A program made the translations under genes and the position numbers. The notes beneath the pieces were generated by a model that saw nothing but the letters and a program-made list of their open reading frames with translations, was not told where the DNA came from and ran no database searches. DNA of 64,000 nucleotides from Phialocephala subalpina (lineage: Eukaryota; Ascomycota; Leotiomycetes; Helotiales; Mollisiaceae), in contig FJOG01000009.1 in assembly GCA_900073065.1 (NCBI GenBank), forward strand, positions 1,318,267 to 1,382,266, read 5' to 3'. This document shows positions 47,166-59,041 of the stretch, in pieces (the first letter of the stretch is position 1; every line of letters begins with the position of its first letter).

Positions 47166-50048
47166 TAGCCAAAGCTAAGTGGACAAGAACGTCTCAAAGC
47201 GATTGTTTCGAAAAAGGTGACGAGTGGTGTGATAATAAGTTCGTGATCTAGATCTCAAGCAAAGAATCAGACAATCCTGAACTCTAATCCTACAATATCT
47301 CCTTCCCCTCTACACAACTCCAATTCACGATGAATTCCCCTCTTCTCCATCGACCGCCATACCTCGATGTCTTTCCCAAATCCATATTCAAACTCTCAAC
47401 AAGGGGTGAAACCGTAGAAAGAAAAGAGCGGAGAACCAGAAAAGCCACCGGCACCACCTGGAAGCTTCCATAGCCATGCTCAACCAATACTCACCCAACT
47501 ATCATCGGTCGTTCCAAGCCGTTTCTGCATGGTGGCGTGTTTTTCTGTTCCAGGGTACAAACTGATTTCTGATGCTGCTTTTGTTCGGCTTCGTTGATGG
47601 AAGGAGGGGTCGATCTGGCTGGCGAGGCATCGCTTGGGATACGGTACCTCACTCTACCCTTCATCGTCTGGGAGATGATAATGTGGGAAAGGTGGAAGAA
47701 CCTTAGGTAGATAGATTCGCGACGCTGGATTGAAAAAGAAAGACGATGCTAGAAGGTTCTCGTAAGGATGGCAAGCTTAAGTTGAAGGTGAGGAGGGGTG
47801 CAGTAAAGATCGTAGGGCCTAGTGCTGGCTATTGATGACCCGTTCATCTGGGACTGGCCATCGATCGTTAAAGTTCAAACTCTGGACTCTGTAGATCGAT
47901 TTTGGAGTTGATAGGTTGAAAGGCATGCTTTGTGCATAAAAGAGGTGCAGGAACACCCATGTGGAAGATTGGAGACCTCGGCCCTGGCTATTCGCTTCCA
48001 TCGTGACCGTTACAGAATCTTTTGTGCACTTGCGAAAATTCAATTCGAGTGTGACGATGATTTTCAGGGTGCGATGAGAGATGGGACTTGGATCATGAGC
48101 TAGAATATATTGAGATGAGGGGTCCCTTCTTTGGGATGCTGGTGCATGTGCAGATGTTCGGTACTTGTGGCTTGAAATCTCCAGCGCAAAAGTCCGAAGT
48201 CTCACTTGATGGTTGAATTTCGAGACAAGGAGTGAGATATGTGCCGTGTTCTACGACATAATGCAGGAGAATGCATTGAGGAGAGTCGGAATATCGGTGA
48301 GACTTCTATGTCCCCGGGATTTGGATACTTTATCTTAACAGCAGGATTTCGAAGAACATAACTACTGCACAGAAATCTTGCGAAGGGCCGCGGCCTTCGT
48401 TGCGATGGTGGATAGTAAGGGTTCAGGAGAGGTAGGAGACTTGATGCCTTCCATAAACTGGGCAGGAATTTAGTCACTTAATCAATGCAACATACTTCTC
48501 CGATGTTCTTTCTCCTTTGTTGTGACCGAGAACTCGAAAAGCATTTGTGTAAATACCAGAACAATGTGTCCCGGCTTCCACGGGTTCAAGGAAGACATTA
48601 AAAACTCAATTGGCGTGGAAGAACGATCAAGAGAGATTTCACTTGAACGGCATCCATTCGCAGTTCGTAGAATGGGAAGGCAATCCTTAGAAAGCAAGGA
48701 CTCACGGCCAATACTTTATGACCGAGAGGAAGAGAAAAGATGGATTTGAGGTCAGGCCTCCTCCCCGGGTCACCGTTTATAAATTGTTGCCCCTGCGATT
48801 CAGGTCGCACGCGTCATCTTTGCAGATCCTTCCGAGCAAAGGATGGCATTCCTCAGATTCCCATCTTTGCCTAAGAGAGTACCCGGTCACGGAGAGAAAG
48901 TTCCTCGATTTCCACCCTCTACTACAGTATCAAGTCGGAAGGTACCTTCCTCTGTGGATGGTTCTCATCTCTCGAAAGTGCTGCTATTCGCACGATTCAG
49001 GTCATGGCGTGCACCTACCTTCTTCTTGCTTGAATCGCAAGATTAATTCGAAATTCAAATTCTGTTTTGTAAGCAAACTCGGCGTCTCGGGATCATCTCT
49101 TCTAGATTTGATGCTCGGTGTAGATTTGAGGCAGCACCTCTCAGACTTGCCCCTCCTTCTAGAACTTCTACGATGGTTAAGGTTACAGTACAGATATCTT
49201 GTTTCTCTATCAGGAGATATTCTCTCACGATCATGATTTGACGTCTTAGGATGAGGAAAAGGGGGGGGGGGGTTCGGTTGAGCATCGCGATTCGAGGACT
49301 CTACCATGCAACATGACGCAGAAATGCCGTCACGGAGAAGCCTCCGTCGCTGATGGGTCGTGCTCCCCACCGGCGCAGTGCCTCTCCCGGCAGGTCTTGG
49401 CGACACGCTTGGTTTCTTCACAGAAGCCTTCGCATTCTCCGAAGCTTGGGGACCGCCACATGGGTGATAATCAATTTTGTTTGTACCATTCCCAAAAACG
49501 GCAATGGGATGGCCGGGCTTGGTTGTGGCTGGTTGCTGGAGTCTAGAATTGAAGAAATGATGGCAAGTCTTCCAGAAGCTGTCAACGGCTGGTTGTCCTC
49601 CGGCTACCAGCATTGTTAGAAAATGAGGACGTATGTGCGTCGGCCAAGCCGTGGCAAGCACGTACCGTACTGAGTAGACTTGGACTCTGGCGCTTCAGCG
49701 GTTTTATTACCACTGTAGCCTTCCTCCCCCTCGAAATTTGATCGCCTTTTCCCTGCTAGAGCCCAGGAGGTTCCCCATGGCAGCTGTGTGGAGCTGCTCA
49801 TTGGCTGGTCACTCCAAGATGGGATTCTCAGAATTCGATGTTTTCTCGCAAGGGTGAAAAGCTCCTGTGGGGCCATGCGTCTTGGAAGTTGATGTCACTC
49901 ACAATCGAGAATCTGGGGCCTGATCTGGTCTCCGAATCATGCTCTCGACCACCTTTACCCTCTCAGGTTTAGACTGTACTGTACCGAGATGGAATGCACA
50001 AGTGACAGCGAGTTCGAGCTGGTCGTCGTTGCATGTGAATTATGAAAG
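47166..50048. other. Gene-poor region
   Basis: About 2.9 kb with no confident gene. The longest frame (49661-49002 on the minus strand, 219 codons, starting at TTG) is Pro/Arg/Ser-rich without a domain and is treated as chance. A 12-G homopolymer sits at 49261-49272. CGATTCAGGTC-like segments near 48797 and 48990 hint at another old duplication. Confidence 0.4.
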
Positions 50049-50095
50049 GGATACAGACACAGACACAGACACAAACACAGACGGAGACGGAGTCA
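50049..50095. repeat. ACAGAC-type hexanucleotide microsatellite
   Basis: Short imperfect run of ACAGAC/ACAAAC units passing into CGGAGA units. Confidence 0.8.
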
Positions 50096-50921
50096 GGTCC
50101 GGGTGGCAAAAACGGTCTGCAAACAAAAAGAATGAGGGCCGCATGCCGCCCTAACCCGAACCTGATGCTGGGTCGGCCGTGATCCTGGCCTGGTTCGAGC
50201 TCCCCCTCCCCACCCCAGCTGTCTTCCCTGGAGATGCATATATCTTACCTGATCGATGGGGGAAAGCTTTTCAAACGGAACCATTGATCGCTGTGCTGTG
50301 TGTCGTGCGTCCCTGGCCGTTGTGCAGCACTGTCTCTGTCCGCCCTATCGTCATTTCCAGGTTTCTGTGTCCCAGGGTCCTGCGAATTGTAGATATAGGC
50401 GGGGCGTGGTCGTGGTCGTGTAACACCATAACGGCGTCCAGATGTTGCTCGGTTTCTCTCGTCTCCAACTTGAAGTTGAGAGGTATTGATCTATCTTCCT
50501 GTATGAGATAATCCGAACGGCCGGAGAAGAGACATAACATTACATAACATAACATAGTCCTAGAAGTGGAGAATAAGGATAGTTGGTCCATTCGTTCGTC
50601 TCCAGACTGAACTCTAGCTGCGAGGCTACTCTAGACTGAACTCTACCGCTTTCCCCCAGCTGCCTACATCAAAACAGCATCTGCACCTCCAACCTCTTTG
50701 TCGACCTCCATCAACAGACCGTCGACCGGACCGGACCTGCGATACTGTTGTACTTGACGACAGACACGACCGCATTGGACATCCTCGTTACGATACAAAT
50801 CCGATTGAACTGCCAATACTGTCAGTAAGATTGTGTTCAATCATGCACATGAATCTCATCTAATACCTCCACGCAGACTGCCTTGTCCTCACTGCCCACA
50901 CATCGAACCTGGCGCTCGACA
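50096..50921. promoter_or_regulatory. Promoter and 5' leader of the bZIP gene
   Basis: Gene-free 826 bp directly upstream. A probable leader intron lies at 50825-50876 (donor GTAAGA, CTAAT branch, CGCAG acceptor, 52 nt). It would remove a short upstream frame at 50843-50863. Confidence 0.5.
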
Positions 50922-52172
50922 ATGGTATCGATATACGAATCAAAGCACAATTCAGTACTTGACGGCACAACTCTTGATCCCTCTCGTCCCAACATGCAAC
51001 GACAAGACAGCAACAGCGATCTGCACAGCTTCTTTAACGATGCCGACATGGCAACTTCTACTTTGATGCCACCTTCCAGTCTGAGCAACCAAATGTCCTG
51101 GGGCATGGACCAATTGTTTGACTTCAATGGTGGCAACGAATATCCATTCCCAGGAAGCCAACCCACTCTCTCCTCCGCCTTTGCGCCGACCCAAGAACAT
51201 GCTTCGTTCATGACAGGACTTTCACCTCAAAACATGTTGTCGATGAGCAATAGTCTAGTTCCAGCCGCGGGCGTGTTTGCTGGCCAATCCACAGCTGCTC
51301 CCAGTGCTTTGTTCAACAGCACCAGCACACCTTCAGGCTACACCCGCCAAGCTACAGGAACATCAATGAAAAGACCTGTAGAGTTGACCGAGAGCACCGA
51401 AGCCACTGAAGAACCGGCCCCAAAGAAGCCTCGAAAGACAAGAAAGAAGCGCAGCAAGGAGTTGAGCCAAGCCGAACAGGAGGAAAAGCGCCAGAAGTTC
51501 TTGGACAGAAACAAGGTGGCTGCTCACAAGTGCCGCCAACGCAAGAAGGAATGGACCGACAGTCTCCAGAACAGAGCCAACGATCTCAGCCGCTCCATTC
51601 AATCCTACCAGATGGAGATTCAGACCACAAGGCATATGCTCGAGGAAATGAAGATGATCGCGCGGCAAGCGCTATCTGGCTGTACGCCTGAACACGCGCA
51701 GCAAATCGAGGCAGCGCTAAATAGCCTAGAGGCAAAAGAGGCGACCGGATTTGCAGCTGAAGAGGAGAAGTATAAAGCGATGTTCAAGACTCAGCGCAAT
51801 GGTGTTACAACCTCGGAAGAACACTCGCGAGAAGAGTCCCAAGCCATGTCTCGAGGGCCATCCGGACAGAGCATGCAGAGCTCTCGAAGTTCTGATGGGC
51901 AGCTCTCGAGCCAAGGCCGCACCGAGAGAATCGACTCTGGTATTTCTAATATGGGCACGCCAGAGAAGAGCCATGACAGGAAGGGTTCTTTTGGTGATGA
52001 GGCTGTTGATGTTGATAATGGCTTTCCCTACATGATGCCAAATCAGCGATTGGGTTCCCAACCGACACAATGGCATCACGGATTGCCCAACAAGCCAATG
52101 GGTCCGCTGGCTGACATGCCTGGAGCTGATCCTTCTGCTTTCATCGCACGGATGGGTCAGATAGGCCAGTAA
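50922..52172 (+). CDS. ATF/CREB-type bZIP transcription factor
   Basis: Single-exon frame of 416 residues from ATG 50922 (MVSIYESKHNSVLDG); in-frame codons back to 50883 have no ATG. The basic region FLDRNKVAAHKCRQRKKEW (about 200-220) keeps the invariant N and R of bZIP proteins and the HKCR variant of the ATF/CREB branch. A leucine/methionine heptad helix follows (LQNRANDLSRSIQSYQMEIQ, TTRHMLEEMKMI). A basic stretch (KKPRKTRKKRSKEL) precedes it as a probable nuclear signal. The N-terminus is Ser/Asn/Pro-rich, the C-terminus Gln/Ser-rich. ATF-type factors in filamentous fungi serve stress signalling downstream of MAP kinases (family knowledge); the exact ortholog is not settled here. Long gene-poor flanks on both sides fit a regulated gene. 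Confidence 0.88.
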   Translation: MVSIYESKHNSVLDGTTLDPSRPNMQRQDSNSDLHSFFNDADMATSTLMPPSSLSNQMSWGMDQLFDFNGGNEYPFPGSQPTLSSAFAPTQEHASFMTGLSPQNMLSMSNSLVPAAGVFAGQSTAAPSALFNSTSTPSGYTRQATGTSMKRPVELTESTEATEEPAPKKPRKTRKKRSKELSQAEQEEKRQKFLDRNKVAAHKCRQRKKEWTDSLQNRANDLSRSIQSYQMEIQTTRHMLEEMKMIARQALSGCTPEHAQQIEAALNSLEAKEATGFAAEEEKYKAMFKTQRNGVTTSEEHSREESQAMSRGPSGQSMQSSRSSDGQLSSQGRTERIDSGISNMGTPEKSHDRKGSFGDEAVDVDNGFPYMMPNQRLGSQPTQWHHGLPNKPMGPLADMPGADPSAFIARMGQIGQ

Positions 52173-53999
52173 GCTATTGAGGGTATTGTTTTGGGAGGAA
52201 AATATTTCAAGCGTCTATTAAATATGGCAGTGACTTACTGCTGGCGTTGGGAGAAATTTGTGTACTTTTGGAGTTATGTAAGGATGAGAATATACCCGGA
52301 TAATCAGGGGCGACGTAGAGCGATAGTTCTTTGAGAGAAAATCGACTCGCTGAGGGTTATGATTCAGTAAATAATTTGTGCATATGGTGTTTAGTGGTGG
52401 AAACATGGATTCTTCGAGTATCTGAAGGGTGTCGGATGTTGATCATGAGAAAGATACTTGCAGGGGGAAATTACGCACACCAGATGTACATTAGCAAAGA
52501 TGAGTACATTAACATACTGGCTGAGAGGTGGAAAGGGTGATAAGGAAAAGTAATTGTACATCGAGCAAAAGCACAACTACTGTACGAGTCAAAGTAGCAG
52601 AGAACCTATCTTGAGAGACTGAAAATTTCTTATCTGAACTTTTGTTCAGTGTCTAGAAATTGTTCAGACATTTGAGCGTCGGAAATAATTCCCAATATCC
52701 AAAAATGATTCGGACACTCAGTGATTTTCCAATTTCCCTTTTCTCGCCTCGATCAATGTAAGAGAGTCGACCAAACATATCATTCACTCCCCTCATCAAT
52801 CATCTCAACTCACCTCATCCATCAACACCCTTCACCTCACCACTCCCTCCTCACCTCTGATTCCAGTTCCTTCTCCTACCTTCTCAAGCCAACAACGAAA
52901 TGGCGTACTTTTCTCTTTATCCACCATGGAATCCCCTACACAAGAGCATAATCGCGGCTTCCAACGGTCGGTTCTGACCGGTACGGAGGAGTTTAGTTGC
53001 GACCTCTAAGAGCATCTCGCACCGCCAAAAGTCCTGCGCTTGCAGGACTCTGCTAGATGTCCAAAAGCTCCAATGACACAATTCCCAATGCGCCTTCTTG
53101 ACCCAAACATCGCGATGGCCAAGTCCCAAGGACTTCAAAATTTCCCAGGAACATGATGATGCCCCGGACTCCAGAGACTGTTCTGGACTTTCGAAAATCG
53201 AGAGCGAGGACAAAATGACGTACCTTCCCATCAACACACCCTTCGAATGCCTACACAAGGTTAAAGTCTTGGCATCCAACTGCTAATTCCACCTGGCTCA
53301 TTGGAATGTTGGTTTTGTCAGCTGACGACTGAAGTGAAGTCGCCCTTACACTCAACGGCCGGTCAGCAACCACCCCCACACCACACCAACAACTTGGACG
53401 AGCCCTTCTCCAAGTCTTGACAATCGAGGTCTATATCCAAATCCCGAGACCCCTTTGCAGAACTTGTCATCTGTCAACTTTCTATCAACCCCTATAAAGA
53501 TCGAAACAGCCCGATTATTAGAGAGACATAATGAATCATTGAGCTTGAAGATTCAGCATTTTAGAGGATATTCTTGGCGTATGAGAAAGTGTAACACTTC
53601 TTTGGAAGTTTGGGACCGATGGGCGGGGCGGTCGGTTTTTCCGCTACCACGATCGGGAGCGGGATTGTGTAATATGTGATGTGGCGAGAAAGGGGCCGAG
53701 AGGAGGATGTTGATGAAGACGTGCTCTAGGAGAATGCGATGAGTGTTCCTTCGAATCGCCGTATTGCAAGTCGGGCCCTTGGCAGAGAAGATTGCCCCGG
53801 TGCTTTGTCCAAAGATCGTTAGCTGTATCATGAACCTGAACTCCCAAAACCTCCCGTCGCATGCCTGCTCTTCTTCAATATGGCAATTTCCATCATCTCT
53901 CTTCTTCGAATCGATCTCCGTTTTCTGATGCGGGTCGTCATTCGTTAACTCGTCTGCTTGTCTGTTGCCGTAGGCTAACCAAATCAAGGTGCAGACAGG
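52173..53999. other. Gene-poor region after the bZIP gene
   Basis: 1.8 kb without a confident gene. A perfect 8-bp stem with GCTT loop (AGTCCTGC/GCAGGACT) lies at 53030-53049. Short frames only. Confidence 0.4.
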
Positions 54000-55250
54000 C
54001 TATCAACTCTTTGGTTTGAAACAAGACAAACTCGATGTGAAGATCGATGTTGTCGTCGAAGTCGAGATCCAAGCATTTTCAAAGCTCAAAAAGTGTTCTT
54101 CTATCGTGGGCTTGCGCTATATCGTGTCGTTGAGGATGCCATTAAGGTTAGTACTTGACAGCTTGGTGTAGCAAGTGTTCCTCTGTAAAGAATGTCTCTC
54201 AGAGTCGGCTCTGGGCAACGTCCGTATCGCTCTGCTGCAGACCTTCGAATCGGATTGAGTCGACGAAATCGATTGTACGGAGGTGAGCCGCTATCGATTC
54301 CATAAGTGCCTTCGTGTCAAAACAGGTGCCCTAAAAGACTTAATGTTCATCAAAAGATCTCTGTCCCTTCTTCGCAGTCCTGAAAGAGCTTCGTTCGAGT
54401 TGGTGTCGAGCTTCAGGTAGTCGATGAGGTCGAAGTCAACCTGCGCTATAGTTTTGTTGAAGTCCTCCTGTCGTCGAAGTCATGAAGACACCGCGGCCAC
54501 TCGCATCTGCTTACTCTCAAGTAATTATCTAACATCTTCGTGAACCCCACAATCCTCATCCATCATTCACCATGCCTCTCCTTAAGAGTTTGCAGCTTCC
54601 CCTTCGGAGTAATATTTTGAGCCTCAGGTAGACGAGTAGTATTGATGTTGATGAGCGTTGGTGCTATCGAGCGATCGGTGAAATCCTGAAGACACCATAG
54701 CCATTTGTCTCTCTATCCATTTAAGTCTCGTTCTTCGTCAGCTCGACTATCCTCCTCCATACATCATGCCCATAACCTGCATATAATCTCATCAGCCCAG
54801 GCTCCATCATTCCGATGCAGCCATCGAGAACCCTCCTAGATGGTATCGAGCTCTAGGTAGCCGATGGGGGTCGAAGTATCGTCGTAACGAGCGAACTGTC
54901 GTTGGCATTCTGGAGACACTGTAACCACTTGTCCTCAATATCTCCCACTGGATGTTAATCTTCCTCGGCCCGGTCATGCCTATTCATCATCCATCACGCC
55001 TCTTTCTCATTATCTCCGTGGTCGTCCAAGCATAGTCTCCATGAGACATCATGCTTCCCAGTCGTTGTATCGTATCGACATATTCCTCCTCAATCCGGTC
55101 ATTGTCGTCCATCATCCATCATGCCTGTCCCCTGAGTTCCAATTTCCCACGGCCGTCCGAAGCCACAGTCCTAAGATCCTTCCTGAATTTCGTCCTCGAC
55201 GGACCTTGATGTCCAGTCGACCTTGAATCCTATCGGCGAGGTCGAAAAGC
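54000..55250. repeat. Decayed tandem repeat array, about 215-225-bp period
   Basis: Landmarks recur in order: AGGTAGTCGATGAGG-like (54414, 54628, 54857), GAAGACACC(A/G)xGGCCA-like (54475, 54689, 54915) and CATCATxCCATCATGCC-like (54555, 54756, 54985, 55110). Spacings are about 200-230 bp. Units are strongly diverged with indels; no coding frame runs through. Confidence 0.6.
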
Positions 55251-55948
55251 CATGGGACCGGGCGTCGCGAATTTGTGAACTTTTGCAATTGTAAAAACTA
55301 TTCAATTGAGAATCGAGAGCAGAAGAGCCAAAGGGGAATTGCATACAGTCATATCAAAATGCTTAACGTTGTGATGTAAGAAAAATTCTACATCACAATG
55401 CGATGACACAACACGATATCGGATATTCCAAAACGGGACAATAATGCGACGGAAAGAAAATCCAATGCCAATCATAGACAACTTTGCCTTTGATGCAATG
55501 TTCTAACTCCCAATTGATCAGAATTTGAAGCCTTGAAGGAAGAGAAAATGGTTAGGCTTTGTGGTCGAATGTCGGTTGACTTCTATGGTGTGTCTGTCAT
55601 AAACACTCGGATTTTGAACAGGGTGTCAATCGATGATGAGTGGAGGCTCCGCCACCGCGGAGCCCCTCTGCTGATCACGTGCGAGCAGAAAACACGATGG
55701 GAAGGCAGCTGCGGGCGAATACTGAGTCGAGCAAGGTTTCTAGCAATGAGACGATACGGAAATCTGCACGAGGATTTAAGAACGTGAATAACACAAAATC
55801 CAGACCAGCCATTGCGTGGTAGAGATTGCAGAACAGTGAACATGACATCCTCATACAAACCGCCTCAATTGAGATACTGGATATCATCAGTAAATTGTTA
55901 CACTTTTGTACAAGCTGGTGAGATCTATACAACAGCCAAATACGGTAC
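55251..55948. other. Intergenic spacer
   Basis: 3' flank of the uL4m gene. Contains a small inverted pair AATTCTACATCACAA / TTGTGATGTAAGAAA near 55370-55400. No gene is supported. Confidence 0.45.
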
Positions 55949-56970
55949 CTATACAGCACTCTTAGCCTTGATCTTGGAGATCAAGTCACTCTGATGCTCC
56001 TTCAAGATCTCATCCAACGCCCTCTTCTCAATAATTACTCTCCCCAGCTCCAACAAATCCTTGACATCCACCTCCCTAACCATCTGCACTCTCCCATCCT
56101 CCCCAGCATGTCTCACCGCTCTAAACAAATTCCTCCTAAAGCCTCCCGTAATAAGTAACGACCGCCCGTCCTGTTGTCCCCACCCATTATGCTCAAAAAT
56201 CTGCTTTGCAAATCTCGTCTTTGGGAACTCAATATCCATGCCATCCTCACAAACAATCAACTCTCCCCTTCTATATCTCCAACTCAGTGCTGTCCTCCAT
56301 GCCAAATCATACACCTTTCTCGGCAACTCTGTTGAGAAATCTCTAGGATGAGGACCAAATGATTTTCCTCCTCCTTTTAACATGGGAGATTGCCTGGTTC
56401 CAAGACGCGCCATTCCGGTTCCCTTTTGCGGACGGATTTTTCGGTGTGAACCGTGGACTTCGTATCGAGTCTTTGTGCTGGCCGTTCCTTGACGGGTCGC
56501 ATCGCCTTCGAAGATTACGGCGCGATGGAGGATATCTCGGCGGAGGGGGAGGTAGAGGTGTTTGCTATCGTAGGTTTCGAATCGGATGGGTTCCATTTCG
56601 GGGAATTTGTAGATTGTTGTTGTCACGGTAGAGTCTGGAGAAATTAGAATGTGTCTTCAATGCTGGGAGAATGATGTACCTGGTAGGTCGTAAACGGGAT
56701 CTGAGGCGTTGGTGAGGAATGAAGAGTCGAATATTCGATTCTTCTGCGATGACACTGGCTCTGGTGGCGATGCAGTGTCTGTTGGCAGTGCGGTCTCCGT
56801 CGCCATAGACCTGCAGAGTCGAGGTGCTAGACATTGCTATTGACATTTATGAGCTGGTGTACTAAGTTTCAGGGGTCATTGCATACCGTTAAGGGATCTC
56901 TGGAGCTAGAATTGAAAGCTCGCAGAGTTTTCAAGCTTCTTGAAAACGTCTGAACCCCCCTAGACGCCAT
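55949..56970 (-). CDS. YML6: Mitochondrial large-subunit ribosomal protein uL4m
   Basis: Exons 56970-56887, 56836-56680 and 56634-55949 (introns of 50 and 45 nt, phases consistent) give 308 residues. Exon 1 supplies a basic, Ser-rich presequence (MASRGVQTFSRSLKTLRAFN), continued in exon 2 by QCLAPRLCRSMATET; without this exon the protein would lack a targeting signal. Exon 3 holds the uL4 core: RRDILHRAVIFEGDATRQGT, TKTRYEVHGSHRKIRPQKGT, the GxARLGTRQSPMLKGGGKSF loop that lines the exit tunnel, and the GPHPRDFSTELPRKVY block. The Y-K-F-P-x-M-E-P lead-in is typical of fungal uL4m. Matrix protein of the 54S subunit. Divergently paired with the mL38 gene. Confidence 0.93.
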
Positions 56971-57124
56971 TGTCGGTATTCCGAGCCTAGTCAGAGGTCG
57001 ACGTTGACTGAGGAGGTAGATACTGAAGCTAGCTCAAAAAATCGCGTTTCTCGGGCCGAGAGATGTTCCGAATGGACAATGCGATAAATTTCTAGCTGCA
57101 TCAACCAGCATCGTCAACACCACA
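56971..57124. promoter_or_regulatory. 154-bp divergent promoter between two mitoribosomal genes
   Basis: The start codons of uL4m (56970, minus) and mL38 (57125, plus) are separated by only 154 bp, so regulatory sequence must be shared. Confidence 0.7.
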
Positions 57125-58456
57125 ATGTCCGCCAGTCAGAAGGCCGTGAGGCCTCTGGCACGATACATACGAAGTACTCAATCATCATGTCAATCTGCGG
57201 GTGCATTTCGGACATTTTCCAGCTCAGTACGACTTAATGTTGAGGCTGTTGCGGAACCTACCGCCGAGAAGCCCAAGTACGATCCGGAGACTGTTACGAG
57301 CATAAAAGGAGAGAAGGCCTTGATGAGGAGTGGCATAGTTCCAATTGGATCAAGACGTCGTCGTGCTGCGATTAAGAGCTCTGACAATCTACCTTTCGAG
57401 CAATTACCATACCTTTGTTTCCAGGAAGCTCTGAAAGTGCTGCGGGAGGACAGAGAGGAGGAGCTTAAGCTCATTGCCACTGAGCGTCTACGGATATCGA
57501 ATGTGCAGTCTCGAGATGTTTCGACGTTCAGGGGCGGACAATTGGAGAAGGAGACAAAGCTTGCCAGTATGAGGCGGTACCTGGAGTGGTTGAAGATCCA
57601 GGCGGATATCAATGACCCCCTGATCAAGAAGCGCTTCGAGGATGGCGAAGGTAATAAACCCTGTACTTCGTGTCCATACTCTGAATGCTAATCTGGCATA
57701 GGAGACATGAGCAAGCCCATCTACCGCTATTTGGCAGACAGAAAATGGCGAGAGTACCAACGGAAGATTATTGTTCAGAGAATAGAACAATTCGGCGTCG
57801 TACCGGATTTCCTACCTCATTTTGAGCCAACAGCCGACGTCCATCTCGCCTTCAAAAGTCGAACAGTTCAACCTGGCGAATACATCGATTCTCGAGTCAG
57901 CGAGGTTGCACCAAGGTTGAAGGTGCAAGTGTTCGACAAAGGGGAGAGACTAGTGACAGTTGTGGTGATGGATGGCGATGTCCCGGATGTCGAGAAGGAT
58001 GGATTTGCAACTCGATGCCATTTCCTTGCAACCGATATTCCACTTTCACCGACAGACACGTCCGTTCCCCTCTCCAAACTCACGAATGAGCAAGTAATCC
58101 TTCCTTGGATGCCGCCATTCGCTCAGAAAGGATCGCCATATCACCGCCTAGCGGCATTCGTCATAGAGCAGCAGCCGGGAGTCAAGATTGCTTCCAATTA
58201 TCAGGCGAAGGATGTTCGGAGGGAATCATTCGTCCTGAGAGCCTTCATCCAGAAGGAAAGAGCGAAAGCTATTGGATTTAACATGTTCCGTGCCGAGTGG
58301 GATGAAGGCACTGCTGGTGTTATGGAGAGAGCCGGAATTGAGGGTGCAGATATTGAGTTCAAGAGGAAGAGAGTTGTGGCTCTGAAGCCAAAGCAAAAGC
58401 CGAGAGGATGGGAAGCACGACATTCTGGTGGGAAGTATAAGTCGCTGCAGAGATGA
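57125..58456 (+). CDS. MRPL35: Mitochondrial large-subunit ribosomal protein mL38
   Basis: Exons 57125-57650 and 57702-58456, separated by a 51-nt intron (GTAATA donor, GCATAG acceptor, phase 1), give 426 residues. The N-terminus (MSASQKAVRPLARYIRSTQS) is basic and lacks acidic residues, as in a presequence. The middle helical part (LKVLREDREEELKLIATERL) leads to the PEBP-like fold that marks mL38/MRPL35: VTVVVMDGDVPDVEKDGFAT, LPWMPPFAQKGSPYHRLAAF and the C-terminal GFNMFRAEWDEG block. It is a structural protein of the 54S subunit. Length fits the family. The PEBP fold could suggest a phosphatidylethanolamine-binding protein, but the N-terminal half and targeting favour mL38. Confidence 0.92.
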
Positions 58457-58879
58457 AGATATATGTAGAATATGTCAATTGTACCATATTTGTATTATGA
58501 ACAGGAGATCAAGTGTTTGCTCCTCTGATCTTCCCTAGTTTTACCTTCTGTAAATGCTTCTGTTGTGTCTCAGATTCACACCTTCCCTTTTCCTTCCGAC
58601 GGTATTAATTTTTAATTTTTATTTTAATTTTTTGGTTTGGCTGTTGTTACCCTTCCAATCCTAGATCAACTGCATGGTCTTGTTTCGGCATGTTGCTTTC
58701 GCTTTTTGGATTTCGAGGGTTTTTGCCGCCGTCGCGGCTCTTTCAATCTCAACTTCCTGGCATTTATACTTGGTCGGCAGAGTGGCTTCCTCGCTTTCGA
58801 ATGATTCTGTATCTGGTTGCACTCATTTGAATATATTCCAAGAGGCTGTCGAGCTTTGTTCTATGTGTATGGAACATTG
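58457..58879. other. Intergenic spacer
   Basis: 3' flank of the mL38 gene with a T/A-rich stretch near 58605-58635. A short frame (58674-58919) has a hydrophobic start but no family. Confidence 0.45.
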
Positions 58880-59041
58880 TACGGAAGGGGGTCGCAAGAA
58901 GTCAAGAGCACCGCCCTAGTTCTGCCACAGCTTGAAGAGGCAATTTATGGGGCGATGACTAGCATTTGCAAATTGTGATTGGTCTAAGCGTCTTACCGCC
59001 TTGCAGCGGGTGCTCTTCACTTCTTGCAACCCCCTTCCGTA
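58880..59041. mobile_element. MITE-like element with 35-bp terminal inverted repeats
   Basis: Arms 58880-58915 and 59006-59041 pair with about four mismatches; they begin CGGAAGGGGG and end CCCCCTTCCG, with a 90-nt non-coding centre. Both ends abut a TA dinucleotide, the target-site duplication used by Tc1/mariner-type elements. The element is too short to encode a transposase, so it would be non-autonomous. Confidence 0.6.

Noticed and set aside
49002..49661. 219-codon minus-strand frame
   Set aside because: Starts at TTG, Pro/Arg/Ser-rich low-complexity, crosses a poly-G tract, no homology pattern.
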